Shown: piece after piece, positions 28,442-37,140 of the stretch
How the letters are laid out: every line of letters begins with the position of its first letter
How positions within the stretch are numbered: position 1 is the first letter of the stretch
Source: an uncultured Muribaculaceae bacterium
Lineage (GTDB): Bacteria; Bacteroidota; Bacteroidia; Bacteroidales; Muribaculaceae
Direction of reading: 5' to 3'
NCBI GenBank assembly: GCA_910587235.1
Contig: CAJUKD010000011.1
Location: 1 to 64,000 of the forward strand
DNA: 64,000 nucleotides
Made by a program: the position numbers and the translations under genes
The notes under the pieces: generated by a model
What the model was told of the DNA's origin: nothing
What the model saw: the letters and a program-made list of their open reading frames with translations, nothing else
The model's database searches: none

Positions 28442-29506
28442 TTATTTTTTGTCGACGTAGCGGCGAAGGAGAATTTCGGTGGGGAAGTGGTCGGAGTATC
28501 CGCCGAGATATGAGCCTGCGGAATAGGTGCGTTTTGGATAGCCCACACGGTTGCCCTCGGTGTCCTTGAGGAAGTCCATGTTGAGCACTTTGGCTTCGAA
28601 GAAATGCCAGCGGCCGGCGTCATCGCCTTCAGTGAGGTTGCCGGAGATGATGATCTGGTCGAAGAGGTTCCACTGGCTCTTGTAGGCCAGTGTGCCTATG
28701 CCGCGGTCGAGCATGCGCCAGAACGGGTTGTAGAATCCGTGGGGATCTCCCTGCAGGTCTTTTATGTCTTTGCGTGCGCCGAGCACTTTGGCGCAGGATT
28801 TGTCCTGCGGGTCGTCGTTGAGGTCGCCCATTATCATTACGCCTATCTCGGGATCTACGTGCCAGAGCGAGTCGGCGATTGCCTTGCTGAGGGCTGCGGC
28901 CGCTTCTCGGTTGGGCGAGGATTGTTCCTGTCCACCGATTCGCGAGGGCCAGTGGTTGACGATCACGGCCACGCGCTGGCCGAGAAGCGAGCCTACGACG
29001 CACATCTGGTCGCGAGTGCGGAACGGTACGGCTGTCAGGCGGTGGTTGGTTACGTTCTCCAGACGGAAGTAGCGGGGATTGTAGAGCAGGCCTACGTCGA
29101 CGCCGCGGGCGTCGGGGGAGTCGTGGTGCACTACTTTCAGGTTCCATTTGGCTATTTCGGGCTGTGCCACGAGGTCGTCGAGCACCGAGCGGTTCTCGAT
29201 TTCCGATACACCGATGATGGCGGGCCCGTATGGCGTGGTGCGTGTGGTGAAGTTCGATATTGCGTAGGCGAGATTATGCAGTTTCTCGCGGTATTTGCGG
29301 CCGTCCCACTGTCGCGGGCCTCCGGGAGTGAATTCTATGTCGCGGCCTTCAGGGTTGTTGGGGATGGTGTCGAAGAGGTTTTCAAGATTGTAGAAAGCCA
29401 CTCCGGCAACCTGCACACGGCGACCGGCGCTGCCGTCGGCGGGACGGGCGCAAGCAAATGCCGCGGCTACGAGCAGGGCAGCGGCTGCGAAAAGCATTCG
29501 TTTCAT
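28442..29506 (-). CDS. Exported endonuclease/exonuclease/phosphatase-family enzyme
   Basis: This 354-residue protein has an N-terminal signal sequence ending near ACARPADG. The EEP (DNase I-like) fold is marked by VAFYNLENLFDT near the start, the metal-binding Glu in GVSEIENRSVL, NHWPSR and MGDLNDDP, with a C-terminal YSDHFP. The catalytic set looks complete. Relatives include nucleases, phosphodiesterases and lipid phosphatases, so the substrate is open. It faces the TonB receptor operon across a 307-nt divergent region. That context makes nucleic-acid or phosphate scavenging attractive (inference). Confidence 0.88.
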   Translation of the reverse strand: MKRMLFAAAALLVAAAFACARPADGSAGRRVQVAGVAFYNLENLFDTIPNNPEGRDIEFTPGGPRQWDGRKYREKLHNLAYAISNFTTRTTPYGPAIIGVSEIENRSVLDDLVAQPEIAKWNLKVVHHDSPDARGVDVGLLYNPRYFRLENVTNHRLTAVPFRTRDQMCVVGSLLGQRVAVIVNHWPSRIGGQEQSSPNREAAAALSKAIADSLWHVDPEIGVMIMGDLNDDPQDKSCAKVLGARKDIKDLQGDPHGFYNPFWRMLDRGIGTLAYKSQWNLFDQIIISGNLTEGDDAGRWHFFEAKVLNMDFLKDTEGNRVGYPKRTYSAGSYLGGYSDHFPTEILLRRYVDKK

Positions 29507-29534
29507 TGTGGAACGGTTTTTATGTTTGGGACTC

Positions 29535-29542
29535 CAAAGATA
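29535..29542 (-). promoter_or_regulatory. Putative -7 element of the EEP gene
   Basis: TATCTTTG on the minus strand lies 29 nt upstream of the EEP start codon. The -33 element is not obvious at the expected spacing. Confidence 0.5.
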
Positions 29543-29676
29543 CGAATTATAAGTACAACAGCGAGTGAAAATGTCAAAAAAAATATTGTGTGCTCCGAAA
29601 AAAATCTGTGAAGGATAATTAAAATGTTAAATGTGTCGGCTGTTTTAACTTAAATCAATAATTTGTTGTCCGGAAC

Positions 29677-29708
29677 TTGCCCAATTTAAATAAAAATACT
29701 TATTTTTG
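29677..29708 (+). promoter_or_regulatory. Promoter of the TonB receptor/DUF5689 operon
   Basis: TTG (29677-29679), 21 nt, then TATTTTTG (29701-29708). It gives a leader of about 100 nt containing the hairpin TTCCGGC/GCCGGAA (29746-29752 with 29764-29770). The rest of the 307-nt divergent gap is AT-rich, with no other element I can identify beyond the EEP -7 box. Confidence 0.6.
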
Positions 29709-29813
29709 ACGCTATTTTCACTTGTCGGAAAAGCCTCGGAATTGCTTCCGGCTTGTTCCGTTAGCCGGAAATAATTGAGTAATATCAACCAAAACCCAAA
29801 ATAACAGCAACTT

Positions 29814-32576
29814 ATGAGATTTAAACTGTTTCTGCTACTGCTGCTGACGGCAACAATGCCGCTTTTGGCGCAGTCGACGGCGACCATAGTCGGCGTCGTT
29901 GTGAACGGTAACACCGGAAGCCCCGTGAGCGGCGCGACGGTGGCCCTTCGCGACCAAGGAAAAAGCACTACAACATCATTCAACGGCGACTTCCGTCTGC
30001 ACGCCGACGCCGGCACCGAGGCGGTGCTCGTCGTGTCCTGCGACGGATTCGGCAGCTATGCCGCCGACCTCAGCATCGCCCGCGGGGTCAACGATCTCGG
30101 AGAGATCCGTATTCTGCCCACAGGCACCGACGACGAGGAATACTTCGGCGATGTCAACGACCTTATGTTCGACGAAGCCGTTGTCGACGAGGACGAAGGC
30201 GCCTCGCAGAGTGTATCGAGCCTCTCGGGAGCCAATGACAATGTGTACTATAACACGGCATCCTACAACTTCGGTCCTATGTACTTCCGCTACCGCGGCT
30301 ATGACTCGATGTATCAGAGCGTGTATATCAACGGAATACAGTTCAACGACCTTGTGCGCGGACGCTTCAACTTCAGCACGCTGCTCGGCATGACCAGCCG
30401 CGCTTTCCGCAACAAGACCACTACTGTCGGACTCGACGCCGCCAACTATGGCTTCGGCGACATAGGCGGCGCGGTGAACTACAACACTGTCACCGATCTC
30501 TACGCACCCGGATTCAACGGTACGCTGTCCTACACCAACTCCAATTATATGCTGCGCGCCATGGCCACATATTCTTCCGGTCTGAACAAGCACGGATGGG
30601 CCTACACCATAAGCGCCATAGGCCGCTGGGCCAAGGAAGGCGTGATGCCCGGCACATTCTATAATTCTGCAGGCCTGTTCCTGTCGGTAGAGAAAGTGTT
30701 CAACGCAAACAATTCGCTGACGCTTACCGCTTTCGGCGGTCCCACCCAGCGCGCTACCGGCCGTGCAACCTATCAGGAAGCCTACGACCTGGCCGGCTCG
30801 AACCTCTACAATCCCGACTGGGGTTATCAGGACGGCAAGAAGCGTTCGTCGCGCATCACGGAAACATTCGATCCCACCGTCATCCTGAACTGGCTGTACA
30901 AGAAAAAGAATACAACGGTGAACACCGCAGCTGCATTCCGCTCGGTCTACTACAACCGCACCGCGCTGCAGTACTACAAAGCCACCGACCCCAACCCCAC
31001 ATATTACCGCTATCTGCCCTCTTATTATCAGGACAGCCCCGAGGAATTCGATATGTACACCGACCTGTGGGAAAACAGCGAGTACTTCCGCCAGATCAAG
31101 TGGGACCAGCTCTACGCTATCAATAATCTCAACAACCAGCACAATGTCGGCTTGCCCGAAGATCAGCATTCCGGTTCGTCCTACATCATGGAGAACCGCA
31201 TCAACCATCAGCTTAACGCCATGTTCAACTCTTATGTGAACACGCGTCTGAACAACTTCATGAGCCTGCAGGGAGGTGTATCGTTCAACTACACCAAGAG
31301 CAGCAACTACAAGACCATACGCGACCTCCTCGGCGGCGAATTCTGGCTCGACATCGACCCGTACTCCGACCGTGAGATAGCGCTTGCTCTCGGAAACCTG
31401 CAGAACGACCTCGACAACCCCAACCGCCGTGTCGGCAAGGGTGACAAGTTCGGCTACGACTACGACATCCATGCCTTGCAGGCATCGGCATGGCTGCAGA
31501 ATGTCATCAACCTGCCCCACTGGGACGTGAACTACGGCTTCAAGGTAAGCTACACCCAGTTCTACCGCGACGGCCACATGCGCAACGGACGTGCGCCCAA
31601 CAACTCGCTGGGCAAGAGCAACACCCTGCGCTTCGACAACGGAGCTTTCAAAGCCGGTGCCACATATAAACTCGACGGCCGCAACCAGTTCGCCGCACAC
31701 TTCGAGTACGGAACCCGCGCCCCGCTTGTCGACAATGTGTTCATCTCGCCCCGCGTCAAGAATACCATCGTCGACGACGTCGAAAGCGAACGCAACCTCG
31801 CCGCCGACCTCTCTTATATCTGGAACTACCGCCGTTTCCGCGGTTCGGTGACCGGATTCTACACCGATATCGACAATGCCATCGAACGCAACGGTTTCTA
31901 CGACGAACAGTACCAGACCTATGCCAATTACGTCCTCCAGGGCGTACGTCGTGTCTACAAAGGTGTTGAAGTCGGCATGGCATTCAAGATCACACCCTCG
32001 CTGACCGCTACTTTCGCCGGCACATACGCCCGCTTCCAGTACAAGAACAATCCCCGCGGCACGCGTTCTTTCGAAAACGGACTTTACGCCGACACGACGC
32101 AGACCGTCTACCTCAAGAACTACTATCTCGGCTCCACACCGCAGTATGCCGCCAACCTCGGCCTTGACTATGCAGCACCGAAGAACTGGTACTTCAACGT
32201 CAACGGTACCATACAGGGCGACGCTTACGTGAATCTGGCTCCCGCCTACCACGAAGCGATGCCCGACCTGTGGAACTTCGCCGGCGACAACCCCGAGCAG
32301 CTACAGGCCAAAATCGAGGAAATGACACGCCAGGACAAGATCCGCAGCGCGTTCACACTTAACGCATCGATAGGTAAGGTGGTGTATGTCAACCGTAAGG
32401 TGGCGCTCAACTTCAACCTCAATGTCAATAACATCCTCAACAACCGCAACGTCGTGACCTACGCCTACCAGCAGGGTCGCGTCGACACCAAGGAATACGA
32501 CAGCAGCAAGTACCCCAACCGCCTGAGCTACGCACAGGGCATACGTGTCTACTTCAATGTCGGCGTCCGTTTCTAA
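29814..32576 (+). CDS. TonB-dependent outer-membrane receptor with carboxypeptidase-regulatory-like N-domain
   Basis: This 920-residue protein has a signal peptide (1-19). A CarboxypepD_reg-like domain (about 24-105; GVVVNGNTGSPVSGATVAL) is followed by a plug region (about 120-240; YFRYRGYDSMYQSVYINGIQ) and a long beta-barrel ending in IRVYFNVGVRF, a typical outer-membrane terminal strand. It would import a large substrate using TonB energy. No SusD partner follows; instead two DUF5689-like lipoproteins do. Strongly biased codon use (AAC, CTC, CGC) suggests high expression. The next gene starts 34 nt downstream. Confidence 0.9.
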   Translation: MRFKLFLLLLLTATMPLLAQSTATIVGVVVNGNTGSPVSGATVALRDQGKSTTTSFNGDFRLHADAGTEAVLVVSCDGFGSYAADLSIARGVNDLGEIRILPTGTDDEEYFGDVNDLMFDEAVVDEDEGASQSVSSLSGANDNVYYNTASYNFGPMYFRYRGYDSMYQSVYINGIQFNDLVRGRFNFSTLLGMTSRAFRNKTTTVGLDAANYGFGDIGGAVNYNTVTDLYAPGFNGTLSYTNSNYMLRAMATYSSGLNKHGWAYTISAIGRWAKEGVMPGTFYNSAGLFLSVEKVFNANNSLTLTAFGGPTQRATGRATYQEAYDLAGSNLYNPDWGYQDGKKRSSRITETFDPTVILNWLYKKKNTTVNTAAAFRSVYYNRTALQYYKATDPNPTYYRYLPSYYQDSPEEFDMYTDLWENSEYFRQIKWDQLYAINNLNNQHNVGLPEDQHSGSSYIMENRINHQLNAMFNSYVNTRLNNFMSLQGGVSFNYTKSSNYKTIRDLLGGEFWLDIDPYSDREIALALGNLQNDLDNPNRRVGKGDKFGYDYDIHALQASAWLQNVINLPHWDVNYGFKVSYTQFYRDGHMRNGRAPNNSLGKSNTLRFDNGAFKAGATYKLDGRNQFAAHFEYGTRAPLVDNVFISPRVKNTIVDDVESERNLAADLSYIWNYRRFRGSVTGFYTDIDNAIERNGFYDEQYQTYANYVLQGVRRVYKGVEVGMAFKITPSLTATFAGTYARFQYKNNPRGTRSFENGLYADTTQTVYLKNYYLGSTPQYAANLGLDYAAPKNWYFNVNGTIQGDAYVNLAPAYHEAMPDLWNFAGDNPEQLQAKIEEMTRQDKIRSAFTLNASIGKVVYVNRKVALNFNLNVNNILNNRNVVTYAYQQGRVDTKEYDSSKYPNRLSYAQGIRVYFNVGVRF

Positions 32577-32610
32577 ATCAGTTTCCGTCACACAAACAAA
32601 GAAAAGACAG

Positions 32611-34713
32611 ATGAAAAACTCATTATTATATATAGCGGCTCTCGCCCTTGGCGCAGCGGCTCTCGGTGCCTGCGACGACAACTTCGAGCGTCCGCCGATG
32701 GTCGTGCCCTCGTGCGACTGGGAGGCAAACACCTCTATCAAAGAGCTGAAAGAAATGTACTGGGCCAATGTCAGCGGCTCGCCCGTGCAGATCGGCCTGA
32801 CTGAAAAAGGCGATTCGATGATTGTGCGCGGACGCATCGCTTCCTCCGACGAAGCCGGTAACGTCTACAACAGTATCGTGCTTCAGGACAAGGACGGGGA
32901 ATATGCCATCAATTTCTACGTAAGCTATTCCGACAGCTATCGCCGCTACAAGTTCGGCGAAGACGTGGCCGTTAATCTCACCGGCATGTATGTCGGAGGT
33001 TATAACGGCCTGATGCAGTTCGGCACTCTTAAAGATGGCGCCATGGCTACCATGGATGAAGAATTCTTCAAGGTGCAGGCGCGTCCGAACGGATGGCCCG
33101 AACCCGAAAAAGTCGATACCGTCCTATGCACCATGGACGATATAATGGGTGCGACTGCCGCCGCCGACCAGATGATGTGGCAGAGCCGCCTGGTGCGCAT
33201 ACAAGGTATGACCCTTCAGGATCAGGGACAGCCCTGGGCCGAAGCCGAATCGACCAACCGCTATGCCACCGACGACAAAGGACAGCGTATGCTTATGCGA
33301 ATCAGCAACTACGCTACTTTCAAAAGCGAGCTTATCCCGACAGGTACGGGTGACATCGTAGGTGTCCTGAGCTACTACAACGGATGGCAGCTTGTGCCCA
33401 TCGACGGCGACGCTTTCATCGGTTTCACCCCCGCCGTAGTAGGTCCGGTAGAGCCACTGCCTGAAGCCAATATCACCATTGCAGCCCTCAAAGCTGAATA
33501 TTGGGACAACAGCAAATCCGATTACGTATCGACTATCACCGCCCGCGATGGCGACATCCCCACCATCATCGAGGGTACAGTGATTAGCTCCGACGAAAGC
33601 GGCAACATCTACAAGTCGCTTGTCGTGGCCGACGAAACAGCTGCCGTGCTCTTCGGCATCAACGACAGCAAGCTCTGGAGCAAATACAAAGTCGGACAGC
33701 GCCTGCGCATCAATGTCACAGACATGAACATAGGCCGCTACCGTAACTTGATGCAGATCGGTGCAGGACAGGGCGACCAGATGGGACGCATGGAACTTGG
33801 CACTTTCCGTTCTGCAACACAGCTTATCGGTGATCCCGCTCCATTCACTGTGCAGCCCAAGGTGACAACCATCGATGTACTTAATGCCTCCAAAGCTACG
33901 CAGGAAGGACAGATACAGTGGCAGAGCCAGCTTGTGAAGCTCGAAGGCGTGCACTTCGCACAGCCCGGCGAACCCTTCGTCAGCGGCAACCAGAACACCA
34001 ACCGCGATCTTCTCAGTGCTGCCGGCGCCGCTATCATCGTCCGCACAAGCAGCTACGCTACTTTCAAGGATGAACTCCTTCCCGTCGGAACCGGCAACGT
34101 GACTGCAATCGTCGGCCAGTTCAACAACGACATGCAGCTCCAGCTTATCAACTCCGACGGCTGTGCCGACTTCGACGGCGTACCCGAAACGCCCGATACA
34201 CCCGACACGCCTGTCATCACTCCCGGAGCCACAATCTTCGAAACGTCTTTTCAGGACGGTAGCCTCGGCCAGTTTACGATCGACAACAAGAGCGTGGCAT
34301 CCTGGACCGGATGGCGTGCACAGCAGAAGGACAACTCGCCCAGCTGTGCGATTGCCAACAGCTACGTCAACGGTGCCAACGAAGCAGCCGAAAGCTGGCT
34401 GGTTTCGCCTGCCGTTCAACTCGGAACCGCTTCGGCGCTCTTCTTCAAGCATGCTTTCGGTTTCTACTTCCCTTCAGAACAGGGTGAATTCTGTGTGCTC
34501 CGCATACAGGCCGACGGAGGCGAGTGGGAGCAGCTGCCCATAACCACTTATCCTGCCCGCGGAACAGGCAACTGGTCGAAGTTTGTCGATTGTTCTTTCG
34601 ATCTCTCGAAGTACGACGGCAAGTCGGTTAAAGTGGCTTTCTGCTACAAGAACGATGGCGCACAGAGCATTGCCTGGGAAATTCAGGACTTCAAGCTGAC
34701 CGGTAATAAATAA
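32611..34713 (+). CDS. Surface lipoprotein with two DUF5689 (OB-fold-like) repeats and a choice-of-anchor J domain
   Basis: This 700-residue lipoprotein has its lipobox at GAC (Cys21), followed by acidic DDNFE, a surface-export pattern. Two homologous units of about 220 residues (roughly 33-270 and 285-525) repeat the order: SI/TIAALKxEYW, I[VE]G-x-[IV]xSSDExGN[VI]Y, QxGxL-type turn, MMWQSxLV and SxYATFKxELxPxGTG. This is the DUF5689/OB-like pattern. The C-terminal choice-of-anchor J module (about 540-700) contains AESWLVSPAVQL. I chose the ATG at 32611 because it begins the signal peptide; the open frame extends into the receptor gene. Confidence 0.8.
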   Translation: MKNSLLYIAALALGAAALGACDDNFERPPMVVPSCDWEANTSIKELKEMYWANVSGSPVQIGLTEKGDSMIVRGRIASSDEAGNVYNSIVLQDKDGEYAINFYVSYSDSYRRYKFGEDVAVNLTGMYVGGYNGLMQFGTLKDGAMATMDEEFFKVQARPNGWPEPEKVDTVLCTMDDIMGATAAADQMMWQSRLVRIQGMTLQDQGQPWAEAESTNRYATDDKGQRMLMRISNYATFKSELIPTGTGDIVGVLSYYNGWQLVPIDGDAFIGFTPAVVGPVEPLPEANITIAALKAEYWDNSKSDYVSTITARDGDIPTIIEGTVISSDESGNIYKSLVVADETAAVLFGINDSKLWSKYKVGQRLRINVTDMNIGRYRNLMQIGAGQGDQMGRMELGTFRSATQLIGDPAPFTVQPKVTTIDVLNASKATQEGQIQWQSQLVKLEGVHFAQPGEPFVSGNQNTNRDLLSAAGAAIIVRTSSYATFKDELLPVGTGNVTAIVGQFNNDMQLQLINSDGCADFDGVPETPDTPDTPVITPGATIFETSFQDGSLGQFTIDNKSVASWTGWRAQQKDNSPSCAIANSYVNGANEAAESWLVSPAVQLGTASALFFKHAFGFYFPSEQGEFCVLRIQADGGEWEQLPITTYPARGTGNWSKFVDCSFDLSKYDGKSVKVAFCYKNDGAQSIAWEIQDFKLTGNK

Positions 34714-34764
34714 CCGCTGCCGACGCACATTAAAACACCAACAGCATAAAATCAAACGCAAAAT

Positions 34765-37077
34765 ATGAAGACAATAAAATCATATATGCTCGCACTGGCG
34801 GCTGTGGCTGCATCGGCGGCGGTGATGACCACCCTGCCGGCATGTAGCGACGACTTCGAAACTCCCGAGGCCGTGGAACCCACTACCGATCTGGTGCCGA
34901 ACACTACTATCGCCGAACTTAAAGAACGCTTCTGGCAGGGGGACTTCAACTATGTTACAAAGGTGCCCGCCAACGAAGACGGATCGCATGTAATCATCCA
35001 TGGATGGGTGACTTCGTCCGACGAAGAGAGCAACTTCTATAAAAATCTTGTGATACAGGACGAAACGGCCGCTATCACAATGTCGATAAACTCCTACAAT
35101 CTCTACCTGCGCTATCGCCGCGGACAGGAGATCGTACTCGACATGACCGACATGTACATTGGAAAATACCGCGGTTTGCAGCAGCTGGGTATGCCCGAAG
35201 AATACTTCCAGGGCAATACCGATCAGGCATCGTTCATGTCGCCCGAGTTTTTCCAGATACACGCCCACCTGAAAGGCTATCCCGACCTGAGCAAGATCGA
35301 CACTCTGGCTGTCGACAATTTCGACGAATTCAATACCAATCCCTCGAATGTGCGCAAGTACCAGAGCCGTCTGGTACGTTTCCGCAATGTCAGCTTCGTA
35401 AATGGCGGCAAAGCCCTGTTCTCGGCTTGGCATACCTCCGACAACGATCTGCAGAACCAGAATATCACCGACTCGAGAGGCAACCAGATCCCCGTCCGTA
35501 CAAGCGGTTATTCCACATTCTGGAACAATGTCCTGCCAACGGGTGTGGGTGATGTCGTTGCTGTGGCGTCCTATTATCAGAATTCGGCCAATCCCAAGAG
35601 TTCTCCCTGGCAGCTTGTGCTTATCGACCTCGAAGGTTGCATAGGATTCGCCGAACCCAAGGGTGATATCACCAATCCTTATACAGTCGACGACGTCGTG
35701 CAGCTCGAAGCCGCCGGACAGACCGGTACGGGATGGGTTAAAGGCTATATCGTAGGTGCTCCGAATATTGATGTCACAAGCATCACGGCCAACGAGAATA
35801 TACAGTGGGAAGCAGGAGAAGATGGTTTCGCCCTCGCCAATACACTCGTAATCGGACAGACCGCTGAAACACGCGAGATCGACCATGCTCTTGTAATAGA
35901 ACTGCCTTCGGGAAGTGTATTCCAGACGCTTGGCAACCTGCGCGAACATCCCGAATTGCTCGGTCGCGAAATCCTTGTCAATGCAACTTTTGCCAAGTAT
36001 ATGGACACATACGGTCTGACCGGCAACAGCGGTGCAGCCGACAGCTTCAAGATTGAAGGTGTCGAAAACGGCGACGTTCCCGACAATCCCGACCAGCCTG
36101 TTGATCCGGGTGTGGGAAGCGGTAAATCGGAAATCAAGATCGACTTCTCCGACCCTGAAGCTCTCGGTGTGGTAAAAGCAGCTCCATCGGAAGCCACCGT
36201 CAGCGACGGATTTACTTATGACGGAGTCAAAGTCACCATTACGCAGGGACAGGGATTCGGACTCAATCAGGAACTCCGTTTCTTCACCAGTGCTGCCGGC
36301 GTAGTCGATTTCCGTTGCTCGGCCGGCGGAGGCTCAAAAGGCCATACATTTACTGTGCAGTACGGTGACAATATCAAAAAAATATTCTTTACGGGTGCTT
36401 ACTCCCAACAGGATAAAAACTTTAACTTCACGGCAGATCCCGGCACTTTCACCGCTCCGGACTGGACCGGCGACAGCAAGACCGTGACTTTCACCACCAC
36501 CGGCGAAGTGCACCTGTCGTCAATGACAATCTATACTGACGGCGACGGTAGCGGTGATACTCCTGTCACTCCGCCCGTCACCGGTGGCGCCACTGTGTTC
36601 GAAGAAACATTTGCTTCCGGTCAGGGACAGTTTACCATAGAGAACGTTGTGATGCCGGATGCGGCAAACTATATATGGATTGCCGACACCCAGTACGGCT
36701 ACATGAAAGCATCGGCATACATACAAGGCGTTTCCTATGCTTCCGACAGCTACCTGATATCGCCGGCCGTAAATCTGTCCGGTGCAACGGGCTGCAAGAT
36801 CAGCTTCGAGCATGTGTTCAATAAATTCCCGGATCTGGCATTCGCCAAAGCCAACTGCACGCTTTGTGTGCGTGAGGTAGGTTCCACGGACTGGACTGCT
36901 GTGCCTATCCCCAACACCTCCGACAATACGGCTTGGAAGCCATTCGCCAACTCCGGAGATATAGACCTCAGCCGCTGGGACGGCAAGAACATACAGTTCG
37001 CATTCCGCTATGTCAGTGAAGAAGGGAAATCCGGAACTTGGGAAGTCAAAAACGTCAAGCTGACAAAGGCCAACTGA
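34765..37077 (+). CDS. Surface lipoprotein: DUF5689-like domain, second OB-like/DUF6359-like domain, beta-sandwich and choice-of-anchor J
   Basis: This 770-residue lipoprotein has its lipobox at LPAC (Cys27), followed by SDDFETPE. Order: a DUF5689-like unit (about 45-300; TIAELKERFWQGDF, SRLVRFRNVSF, PTGVGDVVAVASYY), then a second module with YTVDDVVQLEAAGQTGTGWVKGYIVG (about 310-435). A beta-sandwich (about 455-590) matches the N-domain of the divergent 371-residue protein. The choice-of-anchor J end (about 610-770) is also shared with that protein. It is probably a receptor-associated surface binding protein (inference). A terminator follows. Confidence 0.78.
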   Translation: MKTIKSYMLALAAVAASAAVMTTLPACSDDFETPEAVEPTTDLVPNTTIAELKERFWQGDFNYVTKVPANEDGSHVIIHGWVTSSDEESNFYKNLVIQDETAAITMSINSYNLYLRYRRGQEIVLDMTDMYIGKYRGLQQLGMPEEYFQGNTDQASFMSPEFFQIHAHLKGYPDLSKIDTLAVDNFDEFNTNPSNVRKYQSRLVRFRNVSFVNGGKALFSAWHTSDNDLQNQNITDSRGNQIPVRTSGYSTFWNNVLPTGVGDVVAVASYYQNSANPKSSPWQLVLIDLEGCIGFAEPKGDITNPYTVDDVVQLEAAGQTGTGWVKGYIVGAPNIDVTSITANENIQWEAGEDGFALANTLVIGQTAETREIDHALVIELPSGSVFQTLGNLREHPELLGREILVNATFAKYMDTYGLTGNSGAADSFKIEGVENGDVPDNPDQPVDPGVGSGKSEIKIDFSDPEALGVVKAAPSEATVSDGFTYDGVKVTITQGQGFGLNQELRFFTSAAGVVDFRCSAGGGSKGHTFTVQYGDNIKKIFFTGAYSQQDKNFNFTADPGTFTAPDWTGDSKTVTFTTTGEVHLSSMTIYTDGDGSGDTPVTPPVTGGATVFEETFASGQGQFTIENVVMPDAANYIWIADTQYGYMKASAYIQGVSYASDSYLISPAVNLSGATGCKISFEHVFNKFPDLAFAKANCTLCVREVGSTDWTAVPIPNTSDNTAWKPFANSGDIDLSRWDGKNIQFAFRYVSEEGKSGTWEVKNVKLTKAN

Positions 37078-37106
37078 ACATTCTATAGTTTGTAATTCAG
37101 AATAAG

Positions 37107-37140
37107 GAACGCCCGGCATCATGTGTGTCGGGCGTTCTTT
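37107..37140 (+). terminator. Terminator of the TonB receptor operon
   Basis: GAACGCCCGGCA (37107-37118) pairs with TGTCGGGCGTTC (37126-37137, one G:U) and is followed by TTT. It separates the receptor operon from the decayed fucosidase gene. Confidence 0.75.

Noticed and set aside
28604..29611. 335-codon plus-strand frame over the EEP gene
   Set aside because: The minus strand encodes an enzyme with intact catalytic motifs; the overlapping frame has none.
29976..32252. 758-codon open frame antisense to the TonB receptor
   Set aside because: It mirrors the highly biased codon use of the receptor gene, has no domain and no promoter, and reads as low-complexity Val/Gly/Ala-rich sequence.
33124..34452. 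442-codon antisense frame inside the first DUF5689 lipoprotein gene
   Set aside because: Shadow of a clearly real gene on the plus strand; no recognisable protein features.
34780..35949. 389-codon antisense frame inside the second DUF5689 lipoprotein gene
   Set aside because: Same reason: it follows from codon bias on the opposite strand.
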